DNA of 42,522 nucleotides from an uncultured Clostridia bacterium (GCA_947363605.1 CANAQK010000011.1:1-42522), one strand, 5' to 3'; counted from the first letter of the stretch, positions 8,335 to 16,333 are shown. A program made the numbers and translations. The notes: generated by a model not told the origin, from the sequence alone.

Positions 8335-8796
8335 ATGGCAGAATTTAATCCGGCTCTAACACCACCACGGTCAACGGCACGTACAGAGCTGTATTATGCG
8401 ATTACCGAGGATACCAACCTGAAACAGGTTTTCGGGGTGCAGGACATCCCAACTGTCGATACACCGCCTGAAGATATCACCTATCGAACGCTGGAATCCA
8501 GCACCGAATTTGCTGTCCCCGGCGTAAGGCCCTATGAAACGATACAGGTACCTGTAATATATTACGAAGAACAGTTTGAAGAAATGCGAAAAGCTAACGA
8601 AAACGGCGACCTCTGGTGGTATGTTAAACTGCCGGACGCAACCTCCCCAACTGGAACTAATCCAATTGTAATCAAGTGGAGAGGCGCGCTTTCGGTAAGC
8701 GTAGATGGGATTGAATTAGATAATATGCTTCAGAAAATGTTGACCATAGGAAAATCAACTGTTCCTGAAATCATTAAGGGCCTGCCCACTGCATAA
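8335..8796 (+). CDS. Major tail (tube) protein
   Basis: A 153-residue protein that should form the stacked hexameric tail tube. It shows the expected beta-rich pattern with a YRTLESSTEFAVPG loop and a conserved-looking WWYVKLPD segment. It is located between the neck genes and the tail chaperones. ATG 8335 follows AAGGAGTGAACAG and is preferred to the in-frame GTG at 8326, which lies inside the ribosome site. This gene is noticeably more AT-rich than the genes around it. Confidence 0.8.
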   Translation: MAEFNPALTPPRSTARTELYYAITEDTNLKQVFGVQDIPTVDTPPEDITYRTLESSTEFAVPGVRPYETIQVPVIYYEEQFEEMRKANENGDLWWYVKLPDATSPTGTNPIVIKWRGALSVSVDGIELDNMLQKMLTIGKSTVPEIIKGLPTA

Positions 8797-8810
8797 GGAG
8801 GAAATCAAGC

Positions 8811-9290
8811 ATGATTTTGAAAAAAGGCGAGAAAGAAATCGAATTGAACTACACCATTTCCGGATTCAGCCGGCTGAAAAAGGAGCTGCGGTGCAAGAAC
8901 CTGCGGAATACCCTGCTCAAGGCTCTGCGGGACGGGGATTATGAAATCCTTTGCAAGGCGGTATTCCATTTTTCAGGTGGGAAGCTTTCCCTGTCCGAGG
9001 TTCAGGCGGTTGTGGACACTTACAAAGCCGAGCATTCGTGCAGCTATTACGACCTCTTCCTGACTTTCCTGGAGGAGGTTGAGGAGGCCGGTTTTTTCGC
9101 GGACAAGAAGACCGGGGAGGAACTCCGGGAGCTGGCAATGTCTCCGATGCTGGAGATCGACCTGGACAGCCTAGTCGAGGAGGCCGTCGGCAAATTGGCC
9201 GGCAGCGAGCTGATGGAGAATATCGCCGCTATGAGGACTGGGGAGACTACATCGCCGACCTCCGGCCAGCCTGCTATCAGTCCGGTTTAA
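8811..9290 (+). CDS. Tail assembly chaperone, short form (gpG-like)
   Basis: A 159-residue, mostly helical protein between the major tail protein and the tape measure, the place of gpG-type chaperones that coat the tape measure during tail assembly. Coding character is clear up to about residue 140 (LMENIAA). The last 18 residues (Ser/Thr/Pro-rich) look like a read-through of the frame after the natural junction. Codons 95-96 form a T-TTT-TTC heptamer (9092-9098), a classic -1 slippery site. Confidence 0.8.
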   Translation: MILKKGEKEIELNYTISGFSRLKKELRCKNLRNTLLKALRDGDYEILCKAVFHFSGGKLSLSEVQAVVDTYKAEHSCSYYDLFLTFLEEVEEAGFFADKKTGEELRELAMSPMLEIDLDSLVEEAVGKLAGSELMENIAAMRTGETTSPTSGQPAISPV

Positions 9291-9583
9291 CACCGCTTGA
9301 GTTTGAGAGGCTGACGCCTTTCCAGGCAGGGGAATATATACAGGCATGTTCCAAGCGAAAAGAGCAGGAATTCAAGGAACGGGCGGTTCTGGCGAACGGG
9401 CTATCCATGCAGATTGTAAGCGGGCTGGCCGCGATGTTCTCCAAGCGGCACCGCCCGATCCAATTGTCCAGCCTGTATCCGGAGCTGTTCTCCAAAAAGC
9501 AGCAGGCCGATATTTCCGGCTTGACGGAAGCGGAAATTATCCAAAAGGAAGCGCAGGCATGGCGTACATTTTTAGGGGTATAA
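9083..9583 (+). CDS. Tail chaperone -1-frame extension (gpT/Gp15-like)
   Basis: The -1 frame relative to the short chaperone is open from 9083 to the stop at 9581-9583. From 9230 it encodes clearly protein-like sequence starting YEDWGDYIADLRPACYQSG and ending EAQAWRTFLGV, the pattern of Gp15/gpT-type chaperone domains. No ATG or GTG with a ribosome site precedes that domain, so it is probably made only as a fusion by -1 frameshifting. The slip could occur at TTTTTTC (9092-9098), which lies just after the upstream stop at 9080-9082, or nearer 9225 where coding character switches frames. I cannot decide between them by eye. Confidence 0.7.
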   Translation, partial: GGRFFRGQEDRGGTPGAGNVSDAGDRPGQPSRGGRRQIGRQRADGEYRRYEDWGDYIADLRPACYQSGLTPLEFERLTPFQAGEYIQACSKRKEQEFKERAVLANGLSMQIVSGLAAMFSKRHRPIQLSSLYPELFSKKQQADISGLTEAEIIQKEAQAWRTFLGV

Positions 9584-9612
9584 GACCCGCCTGATCTGGG
9601 CGGGTCTTATTT
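9582..9612 (+). terminator. Hairpin between tail chaperones and tape measure
   Basis: AAGACCCGCC (9582-9591) pairs with GGCGGGTCTT (9599-9608) and is followed by ATTTATTT. The T-run is broken, so it may be a partial terminator that lowers expression of downstream tail genes, or an mRNA stabiliser. Confidence 0.6.
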
Positions 9613-9634
9613 ATTTGAAAGGAGGCCGGACAAA

Positions 9635-12622
9635 ATGGCCGATGGGGTTGTCATTGAGGATTTACAAATAAAAATCACCGGGGAAGCGTCTGACGTAGAC
9701 GAGGTGATCGAACGGGTCAAGCGGAAGCTGGAAGAGCTGTTGAAAATGCGGTTTCAGAAGAGCTTGGCCCCGATCGGTCAGGAGATCGCGAAGGGGCTGG
9801 ATAAAGCCAAGCCCCAGCTGGAAAAGCTCAAGCAGGAATACGACAGTGTGGTCAAGACTGCGAAAAAGTCCGGCGCCGGAGAGATCGCGGCGGCAAAGGC
9901 GGCGGCTGCCGAGGTGGAAAAAGCATCCAAACAAAAAATCGAGGCGGCCAAAAAGGAACTGGCGGAACGGGAACGGGTCGCGGGGCTTGTACAGAAAGCG
10001 ATCCAGCGAAGCCAGACGAACCCGCCCACCGCCTCTGGGCCGGAACAGGCGAAAGTCAGCCAAACCCCTCGATCAGAGCTGGCGAGCAGTATTACTGGTA
10101 ACTACGGCCAGGCGGCTGAACAAGCAGCGGCAGCGGTACGGTCTATTCCCTATGAGCAGATCGAAGCACAGCTCAATGCGATCGATCAGGCAGGCACCAG
10201 TGCTTTCCAAAGTATTAGCCAGCGGGCACAGCTTCAGCAAAAAATTTTAGACCAACTGAAAGACGATTATATTGAGGTCGCCAGATCAGAGGGAACCAGC
10301 AGCAAAGCAGCCTTGTCCCTGGAAAAAAGGATCTATTCCGCACAGGATCAAATGCGCCGGCTGAAAGAAAATACAGATGGTGTCAAACAATCCATGCGCG
10401 GGGTGGCAAAGCAGACAGATAAGGCTTCCACCAGCACCAAGCGGCTCGGGAAGCAATACCAAAAAACCGGGAACACGGGGAAAAATGCTTTTTCCGGCAT
10501 TCTCAGCACCTTGAAAAATATTGTGGTGGTCGGCTCTCTATATAAAATGGTCAGCATGATCGAAAATGCGATCAAGCAAGCAACGGAAACAATTGCGCAG
10601 GGTTCTGCCCGGGCGAATGAAACACTATCGGCATTATCCTCCTCTTTCGGCTATCTGCAAAATAGTGTGGCTGCCGCTTTTTTGCCAGCGTTGGAAGCCA
10701 TTACTCCCGTTGTAACGCGGGTAGTGGACGCGCTGGCGAACCTGTTTAACTGGATCGGGATGGTGACGGCCCGGCTGTTCGGCGGGGCCAAGACCGTCGT
10801 ACAGGCCAAGAAGGTACAGAAGGATTATGCTGCTTCCCTGAATAAGACCAGCAGCGCGGCGAAAAAGGCGGAAAAGGAAACCGAAAACGCCACGATCGCC
10901 ATGGACGAGCTGAACAAGCTGGAAATCCAGGAAAAAGAGGAACTTTCCAGCGGCGCATCTGGAGGCGGGGCGGATATTGAACCGGGCGCCCAATTTGAGG
11001 AGATTGCAATCCCGCAGGAAACCTTGGATTTTGCGGACAACCTTAAACAAAAACTGCTGGAACTCAAAGATACCTTGATGAATCTAGGCCTTGAACAGGT
11101 CTTGAACAATACTAAAGAGTTTATGAGCCAGCTTTATGCACAGGCTCAGCAGTACGATTTTGGTACAGCGTTGAAAGAATCCCTTTCGTCAGGGTTTGCA
11201 TTAGCGATGTCCACGATAAACCTGGGACAAAAGATTGTATTCCCATTGGCGATTGCATTAGATATTCCGGGAATCGTCTATGAGGGGATCAATACCCTGA
11301 CAGCGCTGTTTGATATGCTCCGAGCTGCTGTCGATGCAGTTACTCCAGGCATTACCAATTTCGTCCAGATTGCCTTAGTTCCAATTGCTGAGTGGATTGG
11401 CGGGAAAGTCAAGGATGCGTTCCAATTTTTACAGGATATTTTTGCTGGAATCGGCGAATGGTATACCGAAATGGAACCGACATTCACCAAGTTTTATACG
11501 CTTCTAGGGGATGTCGTCAATAAAATCTGGGAATTCATTGCCCCCATCGCAGACGCAGCTTGGGAGAATTTCAAAATCATCCTCGGGAAAATTGTAGAGT
11601 TTTTCAAAAAGCTTTATGAACATATTATTGCCTTTCTGACGCCATTTATAGAATCCATTAAAGTAGTTTGGGAATGGCTGGAAGCTTTAGGCGTGATTGA
11701 TACACTAGTCAGCATTTTCCAAAACGTTTTCGATGGAATTGGCCTGATTGTAGGCGGGATTATCGATGCATTCGGCGGGATCTTAGACTTTTTAACCGGT
11801 ATTTTTACCGGGGACTGGGAAAAGGTCTGGGAGGGAATCAAGGAATTCTTCTCCGGAATCTGGGATTTGATTTTAGGCGTAATAAAAAGCATCCTCCCTG
11901 GATTTGAAGAAACCTGGGAGAATTTTAAGAAATCTTTCGGCGACAGCTGGGACGAAGCTTGGGAAGGGATCAAGGAATTTTTCTCCGGCATCTGGGACGG
12001 TATGAAAGAATCGGTCGATAAAATTTTCGATGGAATTGAGCACCTCTGGGATACGTTCAAAAAGGGCTTTGAGGATGGCTGGAACGGATTCTGGGAAGGG
12101 ATCGGAAAATTCTTTTCGGATATCTGGGACGGCATGAAAAAAACGGTCAATAATGTTTGGACTTGGATCAAAAACAAAATTGACGGTATCATTGAAAAAA
12201 TCAAAGGGATTCCCATCCTGGGCGACGCGGTGAAATGGATCACTGGGGACAGCAAATCCGTCGGCGGCTCCAGTTATGGAGGCGGAGGCGGGAATGTCTC
12301 CCCTTATTCGGCGTTTTCCGCGCCGATCCCAGCCTTTGCTTCGGGCGCGGTGCTGCGGAAGCCGACGGTCGGCCTGATGGCTGAGTATGCCGGGGCAATG
12401 TCTGACCCGGAGATCGTCGCACCGCAAAGCATGATCTATGACACCATCCTTTCGGCCAACGGCGAACTGGCTGGCAGCTTGGCGGGAATTTTTGCTGGTA
12501 TTGCCGGGCAGATTGTCCAGGCCATCACGGACAAGGATTTTACCGTAGAGCTGGACGGGCGGCAGATCAGCCGGACCGTGCAGAAAAACCAGCTCCGCCA
12601 ACAAAAAATGCTGGGGGTATAA
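9635..12622 (+). CDS. Tail tape measure protein
   Basis: This 995-residue protein is the longest in the prophage. It sets tail length and enters the cell on ejection. The N-terminal third is charged helix/coiled coil (lysine- and alanine-rich). A hydrophobic stretch (AFSGILSTLKNIVVVGSLYKMVSMI, then AAAFLPALEAITPVVTRVV) follows, as does a series of tryptophan-rich repeats of the form EGIKEFFSGIWD between about residues 730 and 850. The C-terminus contains a Gly/Ser-rich linker and an AFASGAVLRKPTVGLMAEYA element common at tape measure ends. The ribosome site is GAAAGGAGG. Confidence 0.93.
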   Translation: MADGVVIEDLQIKITGEASDVDEVIERVKRKLEELLKMRFQKSLAPIGQEIAKGLDKAKPQLEKLKQEYDSVVKTAKKSGAGEIAAAKAAAAEVEKASKQKIEAAKKELAERERVAGLVQKAIQRSQTNPPTASGPEQAKVSQTPRSELASSITGNYGQAAEQAAAAVRSIPYEQIEAQLNAIDQAGTSAFQSISQRAQLQQKILDQLKDDYIEVARSEGTSSKAALSLEKRIYSAQDQMRRLKENTDGVKQSMRGVAKQTDKASTSTKRLGKQYQKTGNTGKNAFSGILSTLKNIVVVGSLYKMVSMIENAIKQATETIAQGSARANETLSALSSSFGYLQNSVAAAFLPALEAITPVVTRVVDALANLFNWIGMVTARLFGGAKTVVQAKKVQKDYAASLNKTSSAAKKAEKETENATIAMDELNKLEIQEKEELSSGASGGGADIEPGAQFEEIAIPQETLDFADNLKQKLLELKDTLMNLGLEQVLNNTKEFMSQLYAQAQQYDFGTALKESLSSGFALAMSTINLGQKIVFPLAIALDIPGIVYEGINTLTALFDMLRAAVDAVTPGITNFVQIALVPIAEWIGGKVKDAFQFLQDIFAGIGEWYTEMEPTFTKFYTLLGDVVNKIWEFIAPIADAAWENFKIILGKIVEFFKKLYEHIIAFLTPFIESIKVVWEWLEALGVIDTLVSIFQNVFDGIGLIVGGIIDAFGGILDFLTGIFTGDWEKVWEGIKEFFSGIWDLILGVIKSILPGFEETWENFKKSFGDSWDEAWEGIKEFFSGIWDGMKESVDKIFDGIEHLWDTFKKGFEDGWNGFWEGIGKFFSDIWDGMKKTVNNVWTWIKNKIDGIIEKIKGIPILGDAVKWITGDSKSVGGSSYGGGGGNVSPYSAFSAPIPAFASGAVLRKPTVGLMAEYAGAMSDPEIVAPQSMIYDTILSANGELAGSLAGIFAGIAGQIVQAITDKDFTVELDGRQISRTVQKNQLRQQKMLGV

Positions 12623-12662
12623 GGCAAAGAGAAACATTTTCAAAAAAAGTCTGCTATCCCTC

Positions 12663-12691
12663 TTGACATAGTGCAATACCTATGATATAAT
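12663..12691 (+). promoter_or_regulatory. Consensus promoter of accessory module A, with inverted repeat
   Basis: A perfect TTGACA (12663-12668) is separated by 17 bp from a perfect TATAAT (12686-12691). The spacer region contains the inverted repeat CATAG-N8-CTATG, a likely operator. It lies 40 bp after the tape measure stop and drives the two small genes that follow. Confidence 0.88.
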
Positions 12692-12723
12692 AGAATCACA
12701 CTAAAGGAAAGGAGGCCGACAGC

Positions 12724-12876
12724 ATGGGAACCGAAGCTGAAAGACAAGATACTCGTAAGGCAATGGCTTATGATCTGATTCGAATTCTTGAAGAGAAGCC
12801 CGAAAAAGAAAGCTATACCGCAGAGGAAATCAAAAAAATCATCAACATCTACTTGACCACCGCAGACCAGAAATAA
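12724..12876 (+). CDS. Small hypothetical protein, module A
   Basis: A 50-residue acidic, probably helical protein (EILEEKPEKES-type charge pattern, YTAEEIKKIINIYL). It starts at an ATG with a strong GGAAAGGAGG ribosome site directly downstream of a consensus promoter and lies 47 bp before an RHH-type gene. The pairing of a tiny upstream ORF with an RHH protein recurs twice further on, suggesting a standard two-gene unit. I do not recognise a family. Confidence 0.7.
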   Translation: MGTEAERQDTRKAMAYDLIRILEEKPEKESYTAEEIKKIINIYLTTADQK

Positions 12877-12923
12877 ACCACTTGGAGCCGGGGAAACCCG
12901 GCTCCCCCTCGAAAGGGGAGAAT

Positions 12924-13115
12924 ATGAGGCACGAAACCCCACAAGACCGCTATCACAAAGCCCATACTGTCAGCCTGACTATCCGGCTTATGAAAAATAC
13001 GGAACAGGATATACTAAAAAAGCTGGACAGCGTAGAAAATAAAGCAGGGTATATCAAAAGCCTCATCCGGGCCGACATGGAAAAAATGGGGAACAGCAAA
13101 GGAAGGAGTAAATGA
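12924..13115 (+). CDS. RHH-type small DNA-binding protein, module A
   Basis: A 63-residue protein with a beta-strand HTVSLTIRL followed by two helices (ILKKLDSVENKAGYIKSLIRADM), the ribbon-helix-helix layout of Arc/CopG-type repressors. The ATG follows a GGGGAG ribosome site. Its own promoter has an inverted repeat, so autoregulation is likely. A strong hairpin terminator follows immediately. Confidence 0.7.
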   Translation: MRHETPQDRYHKAHTVSLTIRLMKNTEQDILKKLDSVENKAGYIKSLIRADMEKMGNSKGRSK

Positions 13116-13146
13116 AAAAAGAGCCGTCCATCAGGACGGCTCTTTT
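13116..13146. terminator. Bidirectional terminator
   Basis: AAAAGAGCCGTCC and GGACGGCTCTTTT pair around an ATCA loop. A-runs and T-runs on both sides allow it to end the rightward module A and the leftward 50-residue ORF. Confidence 0.9.
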
Positions 13147-13283
13147 ACATACAAATAAGAGGTTAAATTATAAATCCGTTTTAGTGTTTCCTCGTTTTGG
13201 ATTTGGCCTATGATATGGATAAGCTCCTGCTGATAGTCTGCGCTGTTCGGGAAATTCGGCGCCGTATAGTTTTGCTCATTCAT
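13131..13283 (-). CDS. Small phage protein of unknown function
   Basis: A 50-residue leftward ORF beginning MNEQNYTAPNFPNSADYQQE and ending within the terminator hairpin. It overlaps the antirepressor stop by a few bases and is thus translationally coupled to it. The helix LIHIIGQIQNEETLKRIYNLTSYL resembles short proteins often found next to Firmicute phage antirepressors; no function is known to me. Confidence 0.65.
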   Translation of the reverse strand: MNEQNYTAPNFPNSADYQQELIHIIGQIQNEETLKRIYNLTSYLYVKEPS

Positions 13284-14020
13284 TGTGCCTGCCCTCCCTG
13301 GCTGTCCAGCAGCTTTTTCAGCTCGGGGATGACGGATTCATAGTACCGGAAAGACTGCACCTCTTTGGAATGGCCTTTGGCCTTATCGTTGAACCAGGCC
13401 CCGAACTGCTCCGTTTTCAGGCCGTTCCGGTTGGCGAGCAGCCCGACCTTGTGGGCAGAGATTCCGAGCTTGTCCCCGATCTCCTGCGCACTGTAGGTTT
13501 TGGCTTCGAGCTGTGGGAGGGGGATCAGGAATTCCCCCGTCAGCTCCCTGGTGGCGTAGGCGTGGAGAACCTGCTGGAACGTCGTGCCGGGGTAATTCTT
13601 GGCCATTTCGGTCAGGAGCTGGACGGATTTGAGCTTGTATTGGTTCTTCCGGATTTCCAGGGATTCTTTCTGATAGTCAGTCATAGCCTTGCGCGGGTGC
13701 TTGTACTCGCCGTGCTTGCGGATGGCGGGGAGGACTTCGTCAAAAATCCAGCTTTCGAACTTCTCCGCGCCCGGAAGCTCGGACTTCGCGGCCAGCCGGT
13801 AAATATCGCCCTCCGGGATGAAATTCATTTCTTGCATACCCCCTGGGGTAGGGGTACGGCGTTTCAGCGTACCCTTGCAATGTTTAGAAATAGCCTCATT
13901 GGGGCGCTTATATCCTAACGCTTTTGCTACATCAGAGCCGCAGAAAAGAACCTTTTCATCCTCTTCGATGGTACGAACTTCTCCAAAGGCCGGGTTCTCA
14001 AAAATTTGTAATTCTGTCAT
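13280..14020 (-). CDS. Phage antirepressor, BRO N-terminal domain
   Basis: A 246-residue protein. Residues 1-105 are a BRO-N domain: FGEVRTI near the start, DVAKALGYKRPNEAISKHC, FIPEGDIYRLAAKSELPGAEKFESWIFDEVLPAIRKHG. The C-terminal part (about 165-240) has a second DNA-binding-like region, TYSAQEIGDKLGISAHKVGLLANRNGLK, as in KilAC/antirepressor proteins. Such proteins inactivate phage or host repressors. ATG 14020 is chosen over the longer frame because it follows GGAGGCGGCAAA and forms an ATGA overlap with the upstream gene's stop. Confidence 0.88.
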   Translation of the reverse strand: MTELQIFENPAFGEVRTIEEDEKVLFCGSDVAKALGYKRPNEAISKHCKGTLKRRTPTPGGMQEMNFIPEGDIYRLAAKSELPGAEKFESWIFDEVLPAIRKHGEYKHPRKAMTDYQKESLEIRKNQYKLKSVQLLTEMAKNYPGTTFQQVLHAYATRELTGEFLIPLPQLEAKTYSAQEIGDKLGISAHKVGLLANRNGLKTEQFGAWFNDKAKGHSKEVQSFRYYESVIPELKKLLDSQGGQAQ

Positions 14021-14202
14021 TTTGCCGCCTCCTTTTTGGCCAGTCGGTAGCCCTTGGCGCGGCCATAACAGAAAGCCAGATAGGCGGCGTTGAGGATATC
14101 CCCCGACTTGATAATCTCCATCCAATCGTCGAGTGTCATGGAATAGAATTGATTCTGACATGGGGTTTTGTCAATATACTTTTTGATTTGTTCGATCGTC
14201 AT
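14017..14202 (-). CDS. Small hypothetical protein upstream of antirepressor
   Basis: A 61-residue helical protein (MTIEQIKKYIDKTP...DWMEIIKSGDILNAAYLAFCYGRAKGYRLAKKEAAK). The ATG at 14202 follows an AAGGAGGAAT ribosome site, and the stop overlaps the antirepressor ATG. The AAYLAFCYGRAKGYRLAK segment is typical of small proteins encoded just before phage antirepressors, but I know no function. Confidence 0.7.
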   Translation of the reverse strand: MTIEQIKKYIDKTPCQNQFYSMTLDDWMEIIKSGDILNAAYLAFCYGRAKGYRLAKKEAAK

Positions 14203-14221
14203 AATATTCCTCCTTGAAATT

Positions 14222-14316
14222 CCAAGGAAGGCCTGATATAATAGATTTATCAAGCCTCCTTGGGTTTGGTGATAGGATATTCGCTCGTGATTTTGCGGTG
14301 ACGGCGAATATCCTAT
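14222..14316. repeat. Two inverted repeats between the antirepressor operon and RHH gene
   Basis: An imperfect inverted repeat (14222-14238 against 14248-14263; CCAAGGA... / ...TCCTTGG) is followed by a longer-looped one (ATAGGATATTCG at 14272-14283 against CGAATATCCTAT at 14305-14316, then TTTTT). They lie in the control region between two leftward genes and could be operator, attenuator or terminator elements. Confidence 0.6.
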
Positions 14317-14486
14317 TTTTCATTTTCCAAAAGCATATGCAAACCGCGTCGAATTGCTTCTGTTCTGGTTATTCCATGTTTTTCGCAATATCTTATTAAA
14401 CGGGCATTTGTTTCCTGGTCAAAGCGGATTTTCAAATCCACGTTGAGCGGGTTTTCTGCTTTTGGACGCCCTGTGCGAGGGCTCAT
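14313..14486 (-). CDS. RHH/CopG-type repressor
   Basis: A 57-residue protein beginning MSPRTGRPKAENP, followed by the strand VDLKIRFD and helices TNARLIRYCEKHGITRTEAIRRGLHMLL, a textbook ribbon-helix-helix repressor of the GRPK phage type. The ATG at 14486 follows AGGTGATACG. The longer frame extends through the promoter and is rejected. Its promoter carries an 8-bp inverted repeat flanking the -10 box, consistent with autorepression. Confidence 0.8.
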   Translation of the reverse strand: MSPRTGRPKAENPLNVDLKIRFDQETNARLIRYCEKHGITRTEAIRRGLHMLLENEK

Positions 14487-14502
14487 CGTATCACCTACTT
14501 TC

Positions 14503-14548
14503 TGCACTCTATAAAATAAATTATAATTATCAGAGTGCAAAAAGTCAA
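14503..14548 (-). promoter_or_regulatory. Promoter and operator of the RHH repressor
   Basis: Reading leftward, TTGACT (14548-14543) and TATAAT (14525-14520) are spaced by 17 bp. TGCACTCT (14503-14510) and AGAGTGCA (14532-14539) form a perfect 8-bp inverted repeat across the promoter, the likely binding site of the gene's own product. Confidence 0.8.
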
Positions 14549-14613
14549 TACCTTTTTCAAAAAATTTTGCAAAAAGGGGGCGATGAATCACCGACCCCCT
14601 TATATCTATAACA

Positions 14614-14652
14614 ACAAAAGCCGCCGCCTTATTTTCAGGCGACGGCTTTTGT
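14614..14652. terminator. Bidirectional terminator
   Basis: ACAAAAGCCGCCGCCT pairs with AGGCGACGGCTTTTGT (one mismatch), loop of seven bases. It overlaps the stop of the zinc-ribbon gene. Confidence 0.88.
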
Positions 14653-15251
14653 CAAATCCTCCAGCGGTATCCGCAGGATTGGCAGACAGCATAAGACTGC
14701 GTTTTGCTCTTCTGCCCGCGCATGATTGGAATCAGCAGGAAAAGACCGATAACCGTGCAGGCCAACAGGATATAGAGCAGGATCATGCCACAGCCATTTT
14801 TCTTTAACTCTGCCACAGCCTGAACGGAAATATTCTGGCTGTGACAGTGTGGGCATACTAGGCCGCTGCGGTTTTGCACCGCAACCGGCTCGTGATAGGG
14901 CTGGGGCTGGATGGGTTGAACGGGCTGGGGCATCTGGTAAGGAAGCGCAGCGATATCTACGCCGCATCGGGGGCACTGTACGGCATAGGCGGAAGCGACG
15001 TTCCCACAATGGGGGCAGACCTTTATTGCGTTAGGAGGAATTTGTGAATAAACTGGCTGCTGGTATTGCTGCTGTTGGTTGGGATAGGCTTGCTGCGGTG
15101 GTTGCTGCTGGGGAGGCGCTTGCTGATATTGCGGCTGATCGGGCGCAGGCTGGGCCTGCGGATTCCCCGGGGCCTGGTTATTCTGCATCCCCGCGCCGCA
15201 GTTCGCGCAGAAATTCCCTTCGACCTCTTTCCCACAATTTGGACAGATCAT
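14652..15251 (-). CDS. Zinc-ribbon membrane protein with Pro/Gln-rich linker
   Basis: A 199-residue protein. Residues 1-20 form a zinc ribbon (CPNCG...CANCG). Residues about 25-72 are Pro/Gln/Tyr-rich and disordered. A second ribbon follows (CPHCG...CPRCG, about 78-98), then a short PQ linker, a third CPHCHSQN element, one transmembrane helix (MILLYILLACTVIGLFLLI, about 156-174) and a final CQSCGYRW. The family is common in bacterial genomes with no firm function. In a prophage it is probably an accessory gene expressed in the lysogen. It is transcribed opposite to the tail genes; the ribosome site is AAAAGGAGG. Confidence 0.75.
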   Translation of the reverse strand: MICPNCGKEVEGNFCANCGAGMQNNQAPGNPQAQPAPDQPQYQQAPPQQQPPQQAYPNQQQQYQQPVYSQIPPNAIKVCPHCGNVASAYAVQCPRCGVDIAALPYQMPQPVQPIQPQPYHEPVAVQNRSGLVCPHCHSQNISVQAVAELKKNGCGMILLYILLACTVIGLFLLIPIMRGQKSKTQSYAVCQSCGYRWRI

Positions 15252-15333
15252 GATAAAAACCTCCTTTTTTTCCTATAGGATACTATAAAACGTCAAAAAA
15301 AGCAAATAATTTCTTAAAAAGTTCGAAATAAAA

Positions 15334-15362
15334 TTGACAGTAACACCCCCCCGTGGTATAAT
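15334..15362 (+). promoter_or_regulatory. Consensus promoter of the lipoprotein gene
   Basis: TTGACA (15334-15339), a 17-bp spacer and TATAAT (15357-15362) lie 34 bp before the start codon. The spacer has an unusual run of cytosines. The promoter would make this gene independent of the late operon. Confidence 0.88.
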
Positions 15363-15395
15363 CTGGATAATTTCAAAAACAAAGGAGTTGCAACC

Positions 15396-16319
15396 ATGAA
15401 AAAACTGCTTAGTATCCTCCTGGCAATTTCGCTCGCGGCAAGCTTGGCCGCCTGCGGTTCCTCCCCCTCCGGTTCATCCGACAGTTCAAAGAAAGACAAT
15501 TCCGAAAACAAGACATCTTCAGAAGAAGTGCCGAATAAAGAGCCTGAAAAAACCCCCGCTACTGATGCCGTCACTTTAGCAGAACAGGTGATTGTAGACG
15601 ACCAAGGTGTAAAAGTGACTGCGACAGGAATGGGGGAAGATAGCCTTTTCGGCAAGAATTTAAAACTGCTGATCGAAAACAATACAGAACAGGCCCTTAC
15701 TTTCCAGACGAGAGATGCGTCTGTGAACGGATACATGGTGGAAACTATGATGTCTGCTGATGTAGCTGCTGGGAAGAAAGTAAACGATACACTGACATTT
15801 CAGAGCAATAGTTTAGAAGCCTGTGGGATTACTACCATTGCAGATATGCAGTTTTCTCTACATATTTTCCCGTCAGATTCTTTTGGGGAAAAATTCCTGG
15901 ATACAGAACCTATTCAATTGAAAACCTCTGCCGCTGAGGGTTATACCTATACTTATGATGATTCTGGCGACTTAGCTTATGATGGAAATGGAATCAAGAT
16001 TGTTTCCAAGGGAATTTCTAATGATGATTCTATTTTTGGCCCAGGGCTTATCCTGTATCTGCATAATACGACAGAACAAGGCATTACCGTACAAGTTCGG
16101 GATGTTTCAGTTAATGGTTTTATGGTAGATACTTCATTTTCTTGCGATATTACGGCTGGAAAACACGCGGTTGATGCCATTACTTTTTTGGAATCCGACC
16201 TGCAAGAAAACGGAATTACCAAATTTTCGGAAGTCGAACTTTCATTCCACATTTTCCCATTGAATGAATGGGGAAAAACGATTGTAGATACTGAACCGAT
16301 TACATTAACTTTCGCATAA
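15396..16319 (+). CDS. Lipoprotein with two tandem immunoglobulin-like repeats
   Basis: A 307-residue protein with a lipoprotein signal peptide (KKLLSILLAISLAASLAAC, lipobox LAAC with Cys20), a Ser/Lys/Glu-rich linker to about residue 65, then two homologous beta-rich domains. Each contains S-[IL]-F-G-x-x-L, NNTEQ or NTTEQ, R-D-x-S-V-N-G-[FY]-M-V and a final LHIFP or FHIFP, ending in DTEPI. It should be anchored on the outer face of the membrane. A surface lipoprotein with its own promoter inside a prophage is a candidate for superinfection exclusion or lysogenic conversion; that role is inferred. Confidence 0.8.
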   Translation: MKKLLSILLAISLAASLAACGSSPSGSSDSSKKDNSENKTSSEEVPNKEPEKTPATDAVTLAEQVIVDDQGVKVTATGMGEDSLFGKNLKLLIENNTEQALTFQTRDASVNGYMVETMMSADVAAGKKVNDTLTFQSNSLEACGITTIADMQFSLHIFPSDSFGEKFLDTEPIQLKTSAAEGYTYTYDDSGDLAYDGNGIKIVSKGISNDDSIFGPGLILYLHNTTEQGITVQVRDVSVNGFMVDTSFSCDITAGKHAVDAITFLESDLQENGITKFSEVELSFHIFPLNEWGKTIVDTEPITLTFA

Positions 16320-16333
16320 ATAAAGTTTGAACT

